Source: Paracoccus litorisediminis (lineage in GTDB: Bacteria > Pseudomonadota > Alphaproteobacteria > Rhodobacterales > Rhodobacteraceae). From it: a stretch of 64,000 bases of DNA. Below the pieces are notes generated by a model. The model worked only from the letters and a program-made list of their open reading frames with translations. It had not been told where the DNA came from and did not search any database. The DNA is taken from positions 39,173 to 103,172 of the forward strand of contig NZ_WMIG01000014.1 in NCBI RefSeq assembly GCF_009711205.1, written 5' to 3'. Below are positions 52,642 through 61,401 of this stretch, piece after piece. The translations under genes and the position numbers were made by a program. The stretch's first letter is position 1, and the number at the start of each line of letters is the position of its first letter.

Positions 52642-53970
52642 TCATTCAGCCGCGATGCGGCGAATGCTGTGACGGTTGGCGGGCTTGGGCAGCCCGAGTT
52701 GTTCGCGGAAAGTCGTGCCCTGATATTCGCGGCGGTAAATCCCGCGATCCTGCAGGATCGGGACGACCGTTTCGGCAAAGACCGACAGTTCATCGGGCAG
52801 CGAGTTGTTGTAGACAAACCCGTCGGCGGCAGGCTCAAGGAACCAGCGCTGGAAGGCATCCGCGACCTGTTCGGGGGTGCCGACGAAATCGGTGCGCGGA
52901 GTGGCGAAGCGCTGCGCGGTCTGGCGCAGGGTCAGGTTTTCATCGCGGGCCAGCCGGATCACCCGCTCCGAGGTCGAACGGTTCGAGTTTTCCGCAAACC
53001 GCGCCACATCCGGGAAGGGCGCATCAAGGTCATATTGCGAGAAGTCGTGCTCATTGAACGACCGCGCCATGATCAGCAGCGCATCCTCGATCGAGGTCAG
53101 GGCGATGAATTCCTGATATTTGCGCTCGGCCTCGGCCTCGGTCGAGCCGATGACCGGGCGCAGGCCGGGCAGCACGAACAGCTCATCCGGGTCGCGCCCG
53201 AAGCCCGCCGCGCGGCGCTTGACGTCGGCATAATAAGCCTTGGCCGATTGCAGGTCGTCATTCTGGACAAAGATCGCGTCCGAGCGCGCGGCGGCGAAGT
53301 TCTTGCCATCCTCGGAGGCCCCGGCCTGAAAGATCACCGGCTGGCCCTGCGGCGAACGGGACAGGTTCAGCGGCCCCTCGACCTGGAAGAACTGGCCGTG
53401 ATGGTCCAATCGGTGCAGCTTGGCCGGGTCGAAGAACTGCCCGCCCGCCTTGTCATGGGTCAGGGCGTCGTCTTCCCATGAATCCCACAAGCCCTGCACG
53501 ACATCCAGATGCTCAGCCGCCAGACGGTAGCGGGTGGCGTGGTCGTAATGCTTCTCGCGCGAGTAGTTGCGGGCGGAGCCCTCAAGCCAGCTAGTCACCA
53601 CATTCCAACCCGCGCGCCCGCCCGAGATATGGTCGAGCGAGCCGAACTGACGCGCGACATTGAAGGGCTCGGCATAGCTGACGGTCAGGGTGCCGACCAA
53701 CCCGATATGCTCGGTCACCGCCGCAAGCGCCGACAGAATGGTCAGCGGCTCGAACCGGTTCAGGTAATGCGGACTGGATTTCGGGGTGATATGGACGCTG
53801 TCCGCAACGAACAGGAAATCGAACTTCGCCGCCTCGGCCAATTGCGCCTGACGCTTGTAATAGGCGAAATCGGTCGAGGCGCCGGCAGTGGCGCGCGGAT
53901 GACGCCAATCGCCCCAGCCGGTGCCGTTGCCATGCATCATGAAGCCAAGTTTCAGCTGACGCGCACTCAT
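52642..53970 (-). CDS. FMNH2-dependent monooxygenase, NtaA/SnaA/DszA family
   Basis: A 442-residue group C flavin monooxygenase with the luciferase-like barrel. Landmarks are LGFMMHGNGTGWGDWRHPRA near 7-26, PHYLNRFEPLTILSALAAVT near 71-90, SLDHISGGRAGWNVVTSWLE near 113-132 and YDHATRYRLAAEHLDVVQGL. These define the NtaA/DszA/SfnG-like group, which uses reduced flavin to oxidise nitrogen or sulfur compounds such as sulfones. First gene before SsuABC set 1. ATG 53970 is preferred over the in-frame 53997. No flavin reductase gene is present in the cluster. Confidence 0.91.
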   Translation of the reverse strand: MSARQLKLGFMMHGNGTGWGDWRHPRATAGASTDFAYYKRQAQLAEAAKFDFLFVADSVHITPKSSPHYLNRFEPLTILSALAAVTEHIGLVGTLTVSYAEPFNVARQFGSLDHISGGRAGWNVVTSWLEGSARNYSREKHYDHATRYRLAAEHLDVVQGLWDSWEDDALTHDKAGGQFFDPAKLHRLDHHGQFFQVEGPLNLSRSPQGQPVIFQAGASEDGKNFAAARSDAIFVQNDDLQSAKAYYADVKRRAAGFGRDPDELFVLPGLRPVIGSTEAEAERKYQEFIALTSIEDALLIMARSFNEHDFSQYDLDAPFPDVARFAENSNRSTSERVIRLARDENLTLRQTAQRFATPRTDFVGTPEQVADAFQRWFLEPAADGFVYNNSLPDELSVFAETVVPILQDRGIYRREYQGTTFREQLGLPKPANRHSIRRIAAE

Positions 53971-54129
53971 CTGGCATTCCTTTCCCTGGCAAATCACGAT
54001 GATTCTTGCCGTGTTTACTTGCCGCCAGATAACCCCGTGTTCGCGTCCCGATGAATTCCAAACTTGCCCCCGATGAGAGAAGGAATCTGCTGCCCGACCA
54101 CGCCCCTGCGGATCAGGATTCCCGCGCCG

Positions 54130-55662
54130 TCAGCGGGCGGGCGCGATCTCGATCAGATCGCGCAGTTCTTCGACGCGGAAATCGCTGGCCAGAACCTTCA
54201 GCCGCAGCACCCAGTAGCCGTCCAGCGGCAGCAGGAACCGGCCCGCATCAACGCTGCCCGCCGCCGCGGTGATCTGGTGGCGGAATGGGCCCAACCCATA
54301 GGCGGGCTTGGAAAGCTCGATCTCGACCGGCATGTTGTTGACCGGCTGACCGTCCAGACGCAGATCGGACAGGCGCAGCGTGACCGTGCCGACGCGCGGG
54401 GGCGACACTTCCAGCCGCGCCGAAAGTGCTCCTTCGTTCAGTTGCATGACTGTGCTGGGCGGGCCTTGCGGCAGGCTGCGAGGCGGCGGCGTGAACTGCC
54501 ACAGGGCGATGGTGCCGATGACGAGCAGCGCCAGAACCACCTCAACCCCGATGGCGACGCGCAAGGGGCGCGGATTGCCGCTTTCGGCACGCGGGGTCAG
54601 CCAATGCCGGTTCAGGGCCGCGAGTAACAGCAGCAGCGCGACCAGCGCCAGCTTGACCAACAGCACCCGCCCGTAAGCCGTGGACCACAGTGCTGCCGGA
54701 TGGCCCAGTTGCACCAGCGCAATCGCAACGCCCGAGGCCAGCAGCAGCGCCAGAACCCAAGGGATCACTACCGAGAACCGCCGCAGCGCGCCCTGCCCCC
54801 CTTGCGCCAGATCGGCCAGAAGCGGCACCAGAGCACCGATCCAGAAAGCCGCCGCAATCACATGCAGGGCGACCGCAGGCCGCATCAGCAATTGCGGCGC
54901 AGCGGTCGCCGCATGGCCCGACGTCGCCGCAGCAAGTCCGGCCATGATCAGAGCAAGCGCGGCCGCCACGCGTCCCGGCAGCAGCGCCAGCGCCAGCCCC
55001 GTCCCGGCAAGCACAAAGGCCAGACCGGGCGGACCTGTCGCCGCCTCGCGCCAGGGCGCGGTGCCCAGCAGGCCCGAGGGCGGCAAGGCCAGCAATTCCA
55101 GCCCGTGAAACCCGGCCAGAGCGGGCAACAGGCACAGCCCCGCCCCCGCCGCAAGGCGCGGAAACACCGCGCGTCGCCCGGTCAGGAAGGCCGCATGGAC
55201 GGCACCTCCGATCCCGAAAAGCAGCGCCGCGATGAGTATGGCCCGCAACGCCCAGACACCCGCACGGGTGAGCATCGGCGCGTCGGACTGGACCGTGATC
55301 GCGTCGCTTGGCGCGCCTACCGAAAACAGCAAGGCCCCGGCCACCGGGTGACCGTCCGCCGAGGTCACGCGCCATGACACCAGATGGCTGCCCTGCGCCA
55401 GATCCGGCGGCAGCGCATAGGTCAGGCGCATCTCTGCCGGATCGGGCGGCGGCAGCAGCCGGGTCTTGCCATCTGCCGTTGTCAGGCGCGCGACCAGCGG
55501 GCGCACCGGCTCGCTGAAGGTCAGCGAGATCGTGGGTGGGGATGCCTCCAGAACCGTGGCATCGGCGGGGTCCGAGGCGATCAGGCTGGCATGGGAAAGC
55601 GCCACCCCTGCGGACAGGAGCAGCGCGATCAGAGCCCCCGCGATACGGGCGGCAAGGCTCAT
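54130..55662 (-). CDS. CopC-CopD fusion copper-transport protein
   Basis: A 510-residue protein joining a periplasmic CopC domain to a CopD membrane domain. A signal peptide (residues 1-23) ends ALS, so the mature protein would begin with His24 in HASLIASDPADATVLEASPP, the Cu(II)-binding N-terminal His of CopC; SADGHPVAG near 105 gives a second His. Residues about 130-400 are CopD-like with eight or so membrane segments and an extra C-terminal periplasmic domain. ATG 55662 overlaps the YcnI stop (ATGA). It lies inside the sulfonate gene run, an unusual place for copper uptake. Confidence 0.9.
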   Translation of the reverse strand: MSLAARIAGALIALLLSAGVALSHASLIASDPADATVLEASPPTISLTFSEPVRPLVARLTTADGKTRLLPPPDPAEMRLTYALPPDLAQGSHLVSWRVTSADGHPVAGALLFSVGAPSDAITVQSDAPMLTRAGVWALRAILIAALLFGIGGAVHAAFLTGRRAVFPRLAAGAGLCLLPALAGFHGLELLALPPSGLLGTAPWREAATGPPGLAFVLAGTGLALALLPGRVAAALALIMAGLAAATSGHAATAAPQLLMRPAVALHVIAAAFWIGALVPLLADLAQGGQGALRRFSVVIPWVLALLLASGVAIALVQLGHPAALWSTAYGRVLLVKLALVALLLLLAALNRHWLTPRAESGNPRPLRVAIGVEVVLALLVIGTIALWQFTPPPRSLPQGPPSTVMQLNEGALSARLEVSPPRVGTVTLRLSDLRLDGQPVNNMPVEIELSKPAYGLGPFRHQITAAAGSVDAGRFLLPLDGYWVLRLKVLASDFRVEELRDLIEIAPAR

Positions 55663-56102
55663 TGCGCGGGCAGTACCTGCAGGACCGGGGCCGGGCTTTC
55701 GGATTGCGCACCGGGCTCGATCCAGCGCACCTGCTTGTCGCCGCAGACCTGCACCACCGGCAGTGCGATGGACTCGGGCGCATCGGCGGCGATGGTTCCG
55801 CGCAGGATGAACTGCGCCTTGTCGTGATCGGGCAGCGGCCCGCCCTGCCAGCCAACCTCGCCATTGCCGATGACCGGCTGCCAGCCCGGCTGGGCCAGAG
55901 GCTCGGCGCTGAGGCCCGCCGGTATCGCGACCCGCAGCGCCGTGGTCGCGGCCCCGGCGCAACCATGGCCGACGATCAGCGCCAGTTCGACGGGTTCGCC
56001 ACGCCGGGCCTGTTCGGGAGCGATGTGGATATGCGCCAGTGCAGGCAGGGGCAGCAGCGATGCCAGAATGGCCGCCGTCAGTCGTGTCGTTTTCATTGTC
56101 AT
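55659..56102 (-). CDS. YcnI-like copper-binding protein (DUF1775)
   Basis: A 147-residue periplasmic protein. The signal peptide ends PALA at residue 23 and the mature protein starts with His24 in HIHIAPEQARRGEPVEL, the His used by YcnI to hold Cu(II). GHGCAGAATTALRVAIPAGL and the later GWQGGPLPDHDKAQF match DUF1775 style. ATG 56102 lies five bases from the ATPase stop, and the gene overlaps the CopC-CopD gene by four bases. Together they form a copper-acquisition pair. Confidence 0.9.
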   Translation of the reverse strand: MTMKTTRLTAAILASLLPLPALAHIHIAPEQARRGEPVELALIVGHGCAGAATTALRVAIPAGLSAEPLAQPGWQPVIGNGEVGWQGGPLPDHDKAQFILRGTIAADAPESIALPVVQVCGDKQVRWIEPGAQSESPAPVLQVLPAQ

Positions 56103-56106
56103 GTTG

Positions 56107-56898
56107 TTACCAGCTTGAATCCAGACCCAGATGGCCAAGCGCCTGATGGCGCAGTTCAGCCAGACGCGGGTCGCCGCGATGGCGTGGATAGGGCAGATCG
56201 ACCTGCAGATCGGCGACGATCCGCGCCGGACGCGGGCCAAAGACGATGACGCGCTGCGCCAGATACAGCGCCTCTTCGACATCGTGGGTGACCAGCACGG
56301 CGGTCAGGCCGCTTTGCTGCCACAGCCGCACCAGTTCGGTCTGCATCGTCATCCGGGTCAGGCTGTCCAGCTTGCCCAAAGGCTCATCCAGCAGCAGGAC
56401 GTTCGGACGGTTGACCAGCGCGCGGGCCAGTGCCACGCGCTGCGCCATGCCACCCGAAAGCTGATGCGGATAGGCCTTGTCAAAGCCAGTTAGCCCGACC
56501 AGTCGGATCGCCTCGTCGACGCGATGGCCCTCGGATTTCAGCGTGCCCTGCGCCTCAAGACCCAGCGCGACATTGGCCCGGACATTGCGCCAGGGAAACA
56601 GCGTCGGGTCCTGAAACACCAGAATGCGCGAGGGATCGGGATCGGCGACCTTTTCCCCTGCGACCTGGATCTGACCCTGTGCCGGGTGATCCAGCCCCGC
56701 GATCAGGCGCAGCAGCGTGGACTTGCCGCAGCCCGAAGGCCCAAGCAGTGCAACGAAGGAACCGGGTTCGATATCGAAGGTAATATCGTCCAGCACCGGC
56801 AGCGGCGCGCCTTCCAGATCGAAGTGATGCGAGACCGTCTGGATGTTGATCTCGGTGCCCGCCGCTTGCGGGACGGTCTTCAGTGCCGAAGCTACCAA
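56107..56898 (-). CDS. Sulfonate/taurine-type ABC transporter ATPase (set 2)
   Basis: An SsuB/TauB-like ATPase of about 263 residues. Walker A GPSGCGKST, signature LSGGMAQRVALARAL, Walker B LLLDEPLGKLD and switch HDVEEALYLAQR occur in order. A TTG at 56898, overlapping the permease stop, is the likely start; a longer frame into the permease gene is rejected. It lies between the set-2 permease and the YcnI gene. Confidence 0.9.
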   Translation of the reverse strand: MVASALKTVPQAAGTEINIQTVSHHFDLEGAPLPVLDDITFDIEPGSFVALLGPSGCGKSTLLRLIAGLDHPAQGQIQVAGEKVADPDPSRILVFQDPTLFPWRNVRANVALGLEAQGTLKSEGHRVDEAIRLVGLTGFDKAYPHQLSGGMAQRVALARALVNRPNVLLLDEPLGKLDSLTRMTMQTELVRLWQQSGLTAVLVTHDVEEALYLAQRVIVFGPRPARIVADLQVDLPYPRHRGDPRLAELRHQALGHLGLDSSW

Positions 56899-57887
56899 CG
56901 GACGACTCCTTTTTGCCAGACCAGCACCCGGTCGCGGATGCGGAACAGAAGCGTGATCAGGCCCGAGCACATCGCCGCCATCACGAACAGCGCGGCATAC
57001 ATGTTGGCGTAAGCGGCCCAACCCTGTGCCCATTGCAGATACCAGCCAAGACCGGCCTCGACGCCCAGCATCTCGGCCACGACCAGCACGGCGAAGGACG
57101 TGGACAGCCCCATGAACAGCCCGACAAAGACATGCGGCAGGGCAGCCGGGATCGCCACGCGGGTGATCAGGAACAAGGGCGAGGCGCCCAGCGTCCGCGC
57201 GATCTCATAATAATCGCGGTTGACCGAGGCGATGCCCGACCATGTCAGGACTGCAACCGGGAAGGCCGTGGAAAACGCGATCAGGAAAACGCTGGCCGAA
57301 CCCGAGGTCGGAAAGATGAAGAAGGCCAGCGGCAGCCATGCCGTAGCGGGCAACGGGCCGATGTAGCGCAAAAGCGGCGTGGCCCAGTAGCTGACCGCCC
57401 GCGACCAGCCCATGCCGACGCCGATCGCAAAGCCCGCCAGCGCCCCAAAGAAGAACCCCTTGGCCAGCAACCAGACCGAGAAGGACGCGCTGTGCAGGAT
57501 CTTGGGCCAGTCATAGATAAAGACCTCAAGCAAGGCCTGCGGCGTCGGAAAGAAGGGCTGCGGCAGCAGCCCGGTCTTGGCGGTCAGCACGGTCCAGACG
57601 GCCATGCCGATGCCGATGGCCAAAAGCCACGGCGCCCGCAAGGCCGTCCAGCGCCCGACACGGCCCAGACGCGACCCGGCAAGGCCAAGCGCGACCAGCG
57701 CCACGCCGACTGCCCCCCAGATCAGCGCCAGTTCGCGGACCAGCGGCTGAAAGGTCAGGTCCTGCCACAGCAGCAGGATCGCCGCTGCGGCAAACCAGCT
57801 GAGTGCGGCCAGCAGGGTGACCCGCTGAACCGGAGCACGCGCCGGTGGTTCGGCCCGTATTTCGGCCTCGATGTCGATGGAAGCCAT
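56892..57887 (-). CDS. Sulfonate-type ABC transporter permease (set 2)
   Basis: A 331-residue permease, longer than the usual 250-280 because of two extra N-terminal membrane segments. The EAA loop is DYYEIARTLGASPLFLITRV near 225-244 and ALPHVFVGLFMGLSTSFAVL follows. TauC/SsuC-like. It begins 10 bases after the binding-protein gene. Confidence 0.91.
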   Translation of the reverse strand: MASIDIEAEIRAEPPARAPVQRVTLLAALSWFAAAAILLLWQDLTFQPLVRELALIWGAVGVALVALGLAGSRLGRVGRWTALRAPWLLAIGIGMAVWTVLTAKTGLLPQPFFPTPQALLEVFIYDWPKILHSASFSVWLLAKGFFFGALAGFAIGVGMGWSRAVSYWATPLLRYIGPLPATAWLPLAFFIFPTSGSASVFLIAFSTAFPVAVLTWSGIASVNRDYYEIARTLGASPLFLITRVAIPAALPHVFVGLFMGLSTSFAVLVVAEMLGVEAGLGWYLQWAQGWAAYANMYAALFVMAAMCSGLITLLFRIRDRVLVWQKGVVRW

Positions 57888-57897
57888 CTTGTCCCCC

Positions 57898-58929
57898 TTA
57901 CGCGGTCAGCACGTCGGCATAGACCCGTTCCGCGAACTCCTGCGGATCGGTCGAGCGGCGGAAGATGTTGATGGCGCGCAGCTCCTCGGCATATTGCGCG
58001 ATTTCGGACTTGAGATCGGCACCGGTCGGGGTGTGATCATGGGTCTGGTCCTTGAGCACCGCGATCAGATCCTCGACGGTCCGGTTCTTGGGGGCCTGCG
58101 GCAGGAACGCCTTGGCCGCGTCCTCGGGTTTGGCCACCGTCCAGTCCTGCGCCTCCAGCAGCGCGCGGGTCAGGGCGCGGGCGGTATCGGGGTCGTCGCG
58201 CAGCAGGCTACCCGACAGACCGGCGATGCAGCAGACCCGGTTCTCGAAACCGTGGTCAAGGTTCGAGGCCACCTGCACATATTTGCCGGGCGTGTCGTTC
58301 AGCCAGAAATAGGCACGCGGATCGCCGTCGGCGATAGCATCAATCTCGCCTCGCTGTGCGGCAAGCTCCAGCACATCGGTCGAGAAGGCCCGCCATTTCA
58401 CGTCGGTTTCCGGGTTGATGCCCGCCTGATGCAGCAGGATCGAGAAGAAGTTTTTGCCGGGCGCGGCAAGATCGGTGACGCCGATGGTCTTGCCCTTCAG
58501 GTCGGCCAGATCCTTGATCCCGGTCGATTGCAGCGCCACCAGACGCGAACAGCCGCCATGCGTGCCCGCGGTGATCTTGACGTCAAAGCCCTGCTCCAAG
58601 GCCTTCAGCCAGCGCAGCGCCATGCCGATGCCGCCATCCGCCTTGCCGGTGGCGATCGCCTCCAGCAGCGCCTCGGTCGATGCGCCGAAGTTCACGATCT
58701 CGACCTGCAAGCCGTGCTTTTCAAAGATGCCATGCTCTTGCGCGACAAAAACCGGGGCAAGACAGATCGCCGAGGCGTTCGAGGCGAACTTGATCGGCTT
58801 CAGCCCCGCCGCCCCCTGTGCGCGGGCCAATGAGCCGACGCCAAGGCCAAGGAAGGGGGCGGCCAAAGCCGCGCCAAGGCCCGAACGCAGCAGCGTCCGG
58901 CGCGACGTGGTCACAACATTCTGGGTCAT
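57898..58929 (-). CDS. Sulfonate/nitrate-type ABC substrate-binding protein (set 2)
   Basis: A 343-residue periplasmic receptor with a Tat-like leader, SRRTLLRSGLGAALAAPFLG, and cleavage after ARAQ. Landmarks are LAPVFVAQEHGIFEKHGLQV near 56-75, GTHGGCSRLVALQSTGIKDL near 119-138 and LKGKTIGVTDLAAPGKNFFS near 140-159. The NMT1/SsuA_fam fold is clear. It lies 12 bases after the SsuD-like monooxygenase gene; substrate unknown, probably an organosulfonate or sulfate ester. Confidence 0.91.
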   Translation of the reverse strand: MTQNVVTTSRRTLLRSGLGAALAAPFLGLGVGSLARAQGAAGLKPIKFASNASAICLAPVFVAQEHGIFEKHGLQVEIVNFGASTEALLEAIATGKADGGIGMALRWLKALEQGFDVKITAGTHGGCSRLVALQSTGIKDLADLKGKTIGVTDLAAPGKNFFSILLHQAGINPETDVKWRAFSTDVLELAAQRGEIDAIADGDPRAYFWLNDTPGKYVQVASNLDHGFENRVCCIAGLSGSLLRDDPDTARALTRALLEAQDWTVAKPEDAAKAFLPQAPKNRTVEDLIAVLKDQTHDHTPTGADLKSEIAQYAEELRAINIFRRSTDPQEFAERVYADVLTA

Positions 58930-58941
58930 GATGAAGGTTCC

Positions 58942-60048
58942 TTATTCTGCAGCGTGGCTGTGAAGGGTTTCATTGGCCACCAGCGCGCGCACGCGCGGGA
59001 TCAGTTCGCGCCCGTATTGCAGCGCGTCCGGCAACGGGTCGAAACCACGGATCAGGAAGGTCGAGATGCCCAGCCGGTAATAGTCCAGCATCGCCTCGGC
59101 CACCTGATCGGGCGTGCCCACCAGCGAGGTCGAATTGCCATTCGCCCCGGTCAGCGCGGCGATCTCGGTCCAGAGCCGCTTGTCCAGCCGCCCGCCCTTG
59201 GCCGCCGCCGCCAGCAACCGGCGCGAGCCCTCGTTCTGGGGCTGGGCCGGATTGAGCGTATTGACCAGTTGCTGCCCGCCGCCCGCCGCGCGCAGGGCCT
59301 TGGCGCTTTCAAGGATGCGGGCGGCCTTGGCCCAGGCGGCATCCTCGGTCTCGGCCAGGATCGGGCGCAGCGACAGCGAGAAGCGCGGATTGCGGCCATG
59401 TTTCGCGGCAGCGGCGCGCACGGCGGCGATGGTCTCGGCAACCTGATCGTAGGTCTCGCCCCATAGGGCATAGACATCGGCATGCTGGCCCGCGACCTCG
59501 ATCGCGGCGGGCGATGAGCCGCCGAAATAGATCGGGACGCCCTCGGGTCCCTGGGGTTTCACATCCGAGAACCCGCCCCTGACGCGATAGTATTCGCCAG
59601 CGTAGTCGAAGGGTTCGGCGCTGGACCATTCCTGACGGATGATGTCCAGATATTCGCGGCTGCGGGCGTAACGCTCATCCTTGGTCAGCCAGTCACCGTC
59701 CTGCTGCAATTCGCTGTCATTGCCACCGGTGATGATATGCACGGCGACACGCCCATCGGTCAGGTGATCCAGCGTGGCCAGCTGCCGTGCCGCCAATGTC
59801 GGCGCGGTGAAGCCGGGCCGATGCGCCAGCATCAGCTTGAGCCGGGTGGTGCGGCTGGCGACATATTGCCCGACGAACAGGCTGTCGGGCGTCGCCGAGT
59901 GAAAGGCCAGCAGCACCCGATCAAACCCACCTTCCTCGTGGATCGCGGCCGAGGCGCGGATAAATTCACGGTCGATGATCGGACCGTGGCGGGCCACCGT
60001 TTCCGAGGCATTGTGATTTCCGATGAAGCCGATGAATTCGACGGACAT
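58942..60048 (-). CDS. FMNH2-dependent alkanesulfonate monooxygenase (SsuD-like)
   Basis: A 368-residue luciferase-fold monooxygenase that should cleave the C-S bond of a sulfonate to release sulfite. Landmarks are AHRPGFTAPTLAARQLATLD near 94-113, GRVAVHIITGGNDSELQQDG near 118-137 with the DxL-type switch, and VPIYFGGSSPAAIEVAGQHA near 190-209. Its length matches SsuD (about 380). No SsuE-type flavin reductase is encoded near it. It is flanked by the SfnB-like gene and the set-2 transporter. Confidence 0.92.
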   Translation of the reverse strand: MSVEFIGFIGNHNASETVARHGPIIDREFIRASAAIHEEGGFDRVLLAFHSATPDSLFVGQYVASRTTRLKLMLAHRPGFTAPTLAARQLATLDHLTDGRVAVHIITGGNDSELQQDGDWLTKDERYARSREYLDIIRQEWSSAEPFDYAGEYYRVRGGFSDVKPQGPEGVPIYFGGSSPAAIEVAGQHADVYALWGETYDQVAETIAAVRAAAAKHGRNPRFSLSLRPILAETEDAAWAKAARILESAKALRAAGGGQQLVNTLNPAQPQNEGSRRLLAAAAKGGRLDKRLWTEIAALTGANGNSTSLVGTPDQVAEAMLDYYRLGISTFLIRGFDPLPDALQYGRELIPRVRALVANETLHSHAAE

Positions 60049-60066
60049 GGGGTGGTTCTCCTTGTG

Positions 60067-61221
60067 TCAAAGTCCCAGAGCGGCGCGTCCGGCGGTGACC
60101 AGAACGCTGTCTTCTTGCGGGCTGTGGATGCGGCCGCACAGAACGTCGCGGTAATGGCGTTCCAGCGGATTGCGGCGGCTGATGCCGTGATTGCCGGCCA
60201 GCTTCAGCGCGCCCTCGACGGCGGCGATGGCGTTTTCGGTGGCGACATGCTTGATGATCCCGGTTTCGCGGGCGGTAGGTGGCTCTCCGGCATCGGCTTC
60301 CCCCGAGGCCGACAGGATCAACCGCAGGTTCACAGCGATCCGTTCCTCGATCGCACCAACGGCTTCCTGCATTCGCGGCAATTCGGCCAGCGGCTTGCCC
60401 AGATTGGCCGGAACGCGGGATTTCAGGAAGCCCACGATCCAGTCGCGCCCGGCCTCGGCCACGCCGGTATAAAGTGCCGCGATCAGCAGGCTGGCCCAAG
60501 CGGCGGCCTCGTCGCCGCGGATGGCCCATTCCGAGGGCCGCCGGATATCCGCAGCATGGTCGGCGGGCAGGAAGACATCCTCGAATTGCACGTCATGGCT
60601 TGACGATGCCCGCAGGCCCAGCGTGTCCCAACTGGGCTGGATATGCACCCCAAGCGCGTCCATCGGCACCAGGAACTGCCCCACGCGCGGCTCTTCTTCG
60701 TCGGTGCGTGCCCAGACGACACCCCAGCGCAGGCCCTCGCTGCCGGTCGAATAAATCTTGCGTCCCGACAGCAGCCAGCCGTCCTCGGTCCGACGGGCGA
60801 TCGTGGCCGGCAGGCCGCCGCGCATCGGCGTGCCCAGTTCGGGCTCAACGCGCAGCGCGTTGATCAGCGCGCCTTCGCAGGCAGCGCCACGCACGACCCG
60901 CGTTGCGAGCTCCAAGGGCCAGCGGCTACGATGCAGCGTCGCCAGATGGGCATATTGCATGACCAAGATCAGCGCGACGGCCGGATCGCCGCGGCCGATT
61001 TCGCGGATGACCTGCGCGGCCAGCACCAGACCACCGCCCTGCCCGCCCAATTCCTTGGGCGCGGTCAGAGCCAGCAAACCAGCCTCCCGCAGAGCAGCGA
61101 CGTGGCGGCCCGGAAACCGCGCGGCCTTATCGTCCTCGGCAGCGGTGGTCGCGAATTCGTCGCCCAGCCTGCGCGCGATTTCCACCTCGGCGGGCTGGGA
61201 TGTGACTGAGCTGATGAGCAT
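60067..61221 (-). CDS. Acyl-CoA dehydrogenase-fold flavoprotein (SfnB/DszC-like)
   Basis: A 384-residue protein with the ACAD fold. Landmarks include VIREIGRGDPAVALILVMQY near 71-90, GRKIYSTGSEGLRWGVVWAR near 152-171, and HGISRRNPLERHYRDVLCG near 345-363, the C-terminal region shared by SfnB, DszC and other flavin-dependent members. These use reduced flavin rather than CoA thioesters to oxygenate sulfur or sulfone compounds. It is the first gene of the long minus-strand run, starting 20 bases from a 37-bp dyad. Ordinary acyl-CoA dehydrogenase activity is unlikely from context. Confidence 0.88.
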   Translation of the reverse strand: MLISSVTSQPAEVEIARRLGDEFATTAAEDDKAARFPGRHVAALREAGLLALTAPKELGGQGGGLVLAAQVIREIGRGDPAVALILVMQYAHLATLHRSRWPLELATRVVRGAACEGALINALRVEPELGTPMRGGLPATIARRTEDGWLLSGRKIYSTGSEGLRWGVVWARTDEEEPRVGQFLVPMDALGVHIQPSWDTLGLRASSSHDVQFEDVFLPADHAADIRRPSEWAIRGDEAAAWASLLIAALYTGVAEAGRDWIVGFLKSRVPANLGKPLAELPRMQEAVGAIEERIAVNLRLILSASGEADAGEPPTARETGIIKHVATENAIAAVEGALKLAGNHGISRRNPLERHYRDVLCGRIHSPQEDSVLVTAGRAALGL

Positions 61222-61240
61222 GAGCTGGCCCTTGGGTGGC

Positions 61241-61277
61241 GTCAGGAAACACGATTACTGTAGTCGTGTTTCCTGAC
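61241..61277. repeat. 37-bp near-perfect palindrome upstream of the organosulfur run
   Basis: Arms GTCAGGAAACACGA and TCGTGTTTCCTGAC are perfect 14-mers, and TAC/GTA continue the symmetry inward past one mismatch, leaving a one-base centre. It begins 20 bases before the start codon of the SfnB-like gene and borders the IS-damaged zone. It may be an operator, an mRNA hairpin near the ribosome site, or two abutted inverted ends left by a mobile element. Confidence 0.75.
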
Positions 61278-61401
61278 AGACTCTATTCCAAAGGCGGGCG
61301 ACGAAAGGGAAGCATTTGCTATCTGCGCTGCCTATCGAAAGCTGGATCACTTGAAGCAGGAGCTTTCGGCTACTCTTCCTTGGCTGGGAAAGGGGCGGAA
61401 A

